Of a stretch of 64,000 nt of DNA, positions 62,975 through 64,000 are shown one piece after another. The position numbers were made by a program, and so were the translations under genes. The stretch comes from Ifrita kowaldi (taxonomy: Eukaryota > Chordata > Aves > Passeriformes > Cinclosomatidae), in the NCBI GenBank assembly GCA_013398055.1, contig VZRS01004545.1, forward strand, positions 348,158-412,157, given 5' to 3'. Under the pieces are notes generated by a model. The model was not told the origin of the DNA and did no database searches. It worked only from the letters and a program-made list of their open reading frames with translations. How positions within the stretch are numbered: position 1 is the first letter of the stretch; the number at the start of each line of letters is the position of its first letter.

Positions 62975-64000
62975 GCAGCCCTGCTTGTCCTCAGTGACAG
63001 TCCCAAACTAAGCTAGCCAATGGGACACTGCTTCTGCACTGGGTTAGAGGATTTGTAAGAGCAGAGAAGTGATTTATGACCCTACTAGCCCTTCTTCCAA
63101 CTGGAGATTGCTTGCTCGACAGGCAAAACTTTGTTTTACATGAGTGTTCACAGTTGAGTGCAGAGTCAGCCCAGCTTTTTGTAAAGATGATCCAGTAGGA
63201 ACTACGCTGACTTTGCAGTGTGAGGCATCAGAAAGCTCAAAGAATTAATTACTCAGCTAATTCTGTGCAGAAACCACTGCAGAAGGTGCACAATGTTAAA
63301 TGCTCGTATTTATGCAGTAACACATTGGCAAATGGAATTGGTACCTACCAGCATAGCCCAGTGTGCTCGAGTTCCCTGGGCCAGATAAAGTCATAAAGCA
63401 AAGGAATGATCTATTGCAAATGTAGTGCATTAGAGCTCTTCATTAACAGAGGGACTAATCAATTTATGGAACTCATGAATCAGTAAAGCTATTACTTATA
63501 ATGATTATTGGCAAATTAACATATCACAGTGTACTGACCCCAATTCATCTCTAGTGTATGCCTACCCTTCCACAGCCAGGGAAAGGCCCAGCACTGCTCC
63601 CTGCCTTTCCATTCTGCTCAGCTTGACTGGGTCCACTCAACTGGGGATAAAAAACCACAGCAGAGTCAGCCTCCAAGGTTTCCACTTTGGTAGTCATACG
63701 TGTGTATTGACTGTACAAATGACAGTAAAGTAAAAAAATGTTAAATACATGGAAGATTACAAGCCTTAGCCTCTGGGTATGAGTTCAAAATCCACTCAAG
63801 GGTTACATACTAGAAGACCCAGTGGTGGGGTCCAACTCATGAGAGAGAAAGAGGTCCCCTGCCAAATTCTAATGCTGATCTCGTTGCCCACTTAATGCTT
63901 GCTCCTGTTTTGGGGGTAACATAATCCAACACATAAATTTGGAATCAGACTTAGCCCAGCAAGGGCTAAGTGAGGAAGATCTGTTTACACAAAAATTCCA
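62975..64000. other. Non-coding stretch, no gene recognised
   Basis: AT-rich sequence with no open frame of note and no recognised repeat. It may include more of the L2-like element upstream of the open part (minus strand), but nothing there is recognisable by eye. Confidence 0.5.

Overview
The window looks like nuclear DNA from a vertebrate, most likely a bird. The clearest marker is the 3' end of a CR1 retrotransposon at 18455-18739, closed by the octamer pair ATTCTATG-ATTCTATG that is typical of sauropsid CR1 elements. The sparse, mostly old repeats, the CpG-poor AT-rich background and many short simple repeats also fit a bird. A turtle or crocodilian is less likely but not excluded. There are no ribosome binding sites, operons or dense long reading frames, so it is not prokaryotic.

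I could not recognise any host protein-coding gene, exon, rRNA, intact tRNA or CRISPR array. The longest open frames (209, 192 and 171 codons) are, respectively, a decayed LINE, an unrecognised GC-rich frame and an unrecognised frame with low-complexity composition. The window is best read as part of a gene desert or of one very large intron.

Layout: 1-8090 has no recognised feature. 8091-8135 is an (AAAAT)9 microsatellite. 9840-9985 is a decayed MIR-type SINE. 13486-17484 is a visibly misassembled zone: two single-N joins (13529, 15525), one 75-base N run (15830-15904), and two identical 1,580-base copies (13945-15524 and 15905-17484). The ends show that the piece 13530-15524 is very probably inserted in the wrong place. 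The duplicated sequence holds several AT-rich homeodomain-like sites, a polypurine tract, a perfect palindrome and a tRNA-Glu-like 18-mer. After that come the CR1 tail, a three-copy 30-base minisatellite (19021-19110), a possible LTR (about 25.6-26.1 kb), a compound (AACAT)/(AACAC) microsatellite (30206-30320), a 59-base CpG cluster (36548-36606), two more MIR-like SINE remnants (37695-37768 and 41888-42026), a possible hAT terminus (50538), poly-A tracts, and an L2-clade LINE remnant on the minus strand (62489-62743, within a 209-codon frame).

I did not find a novel multi-gene system. The most useful results are the assembly error with its likely correct order, the L2-clade remnant in an unusually open frame, and a few non-coding sequences that could be regulatory and would need a comparative alignment to judge.
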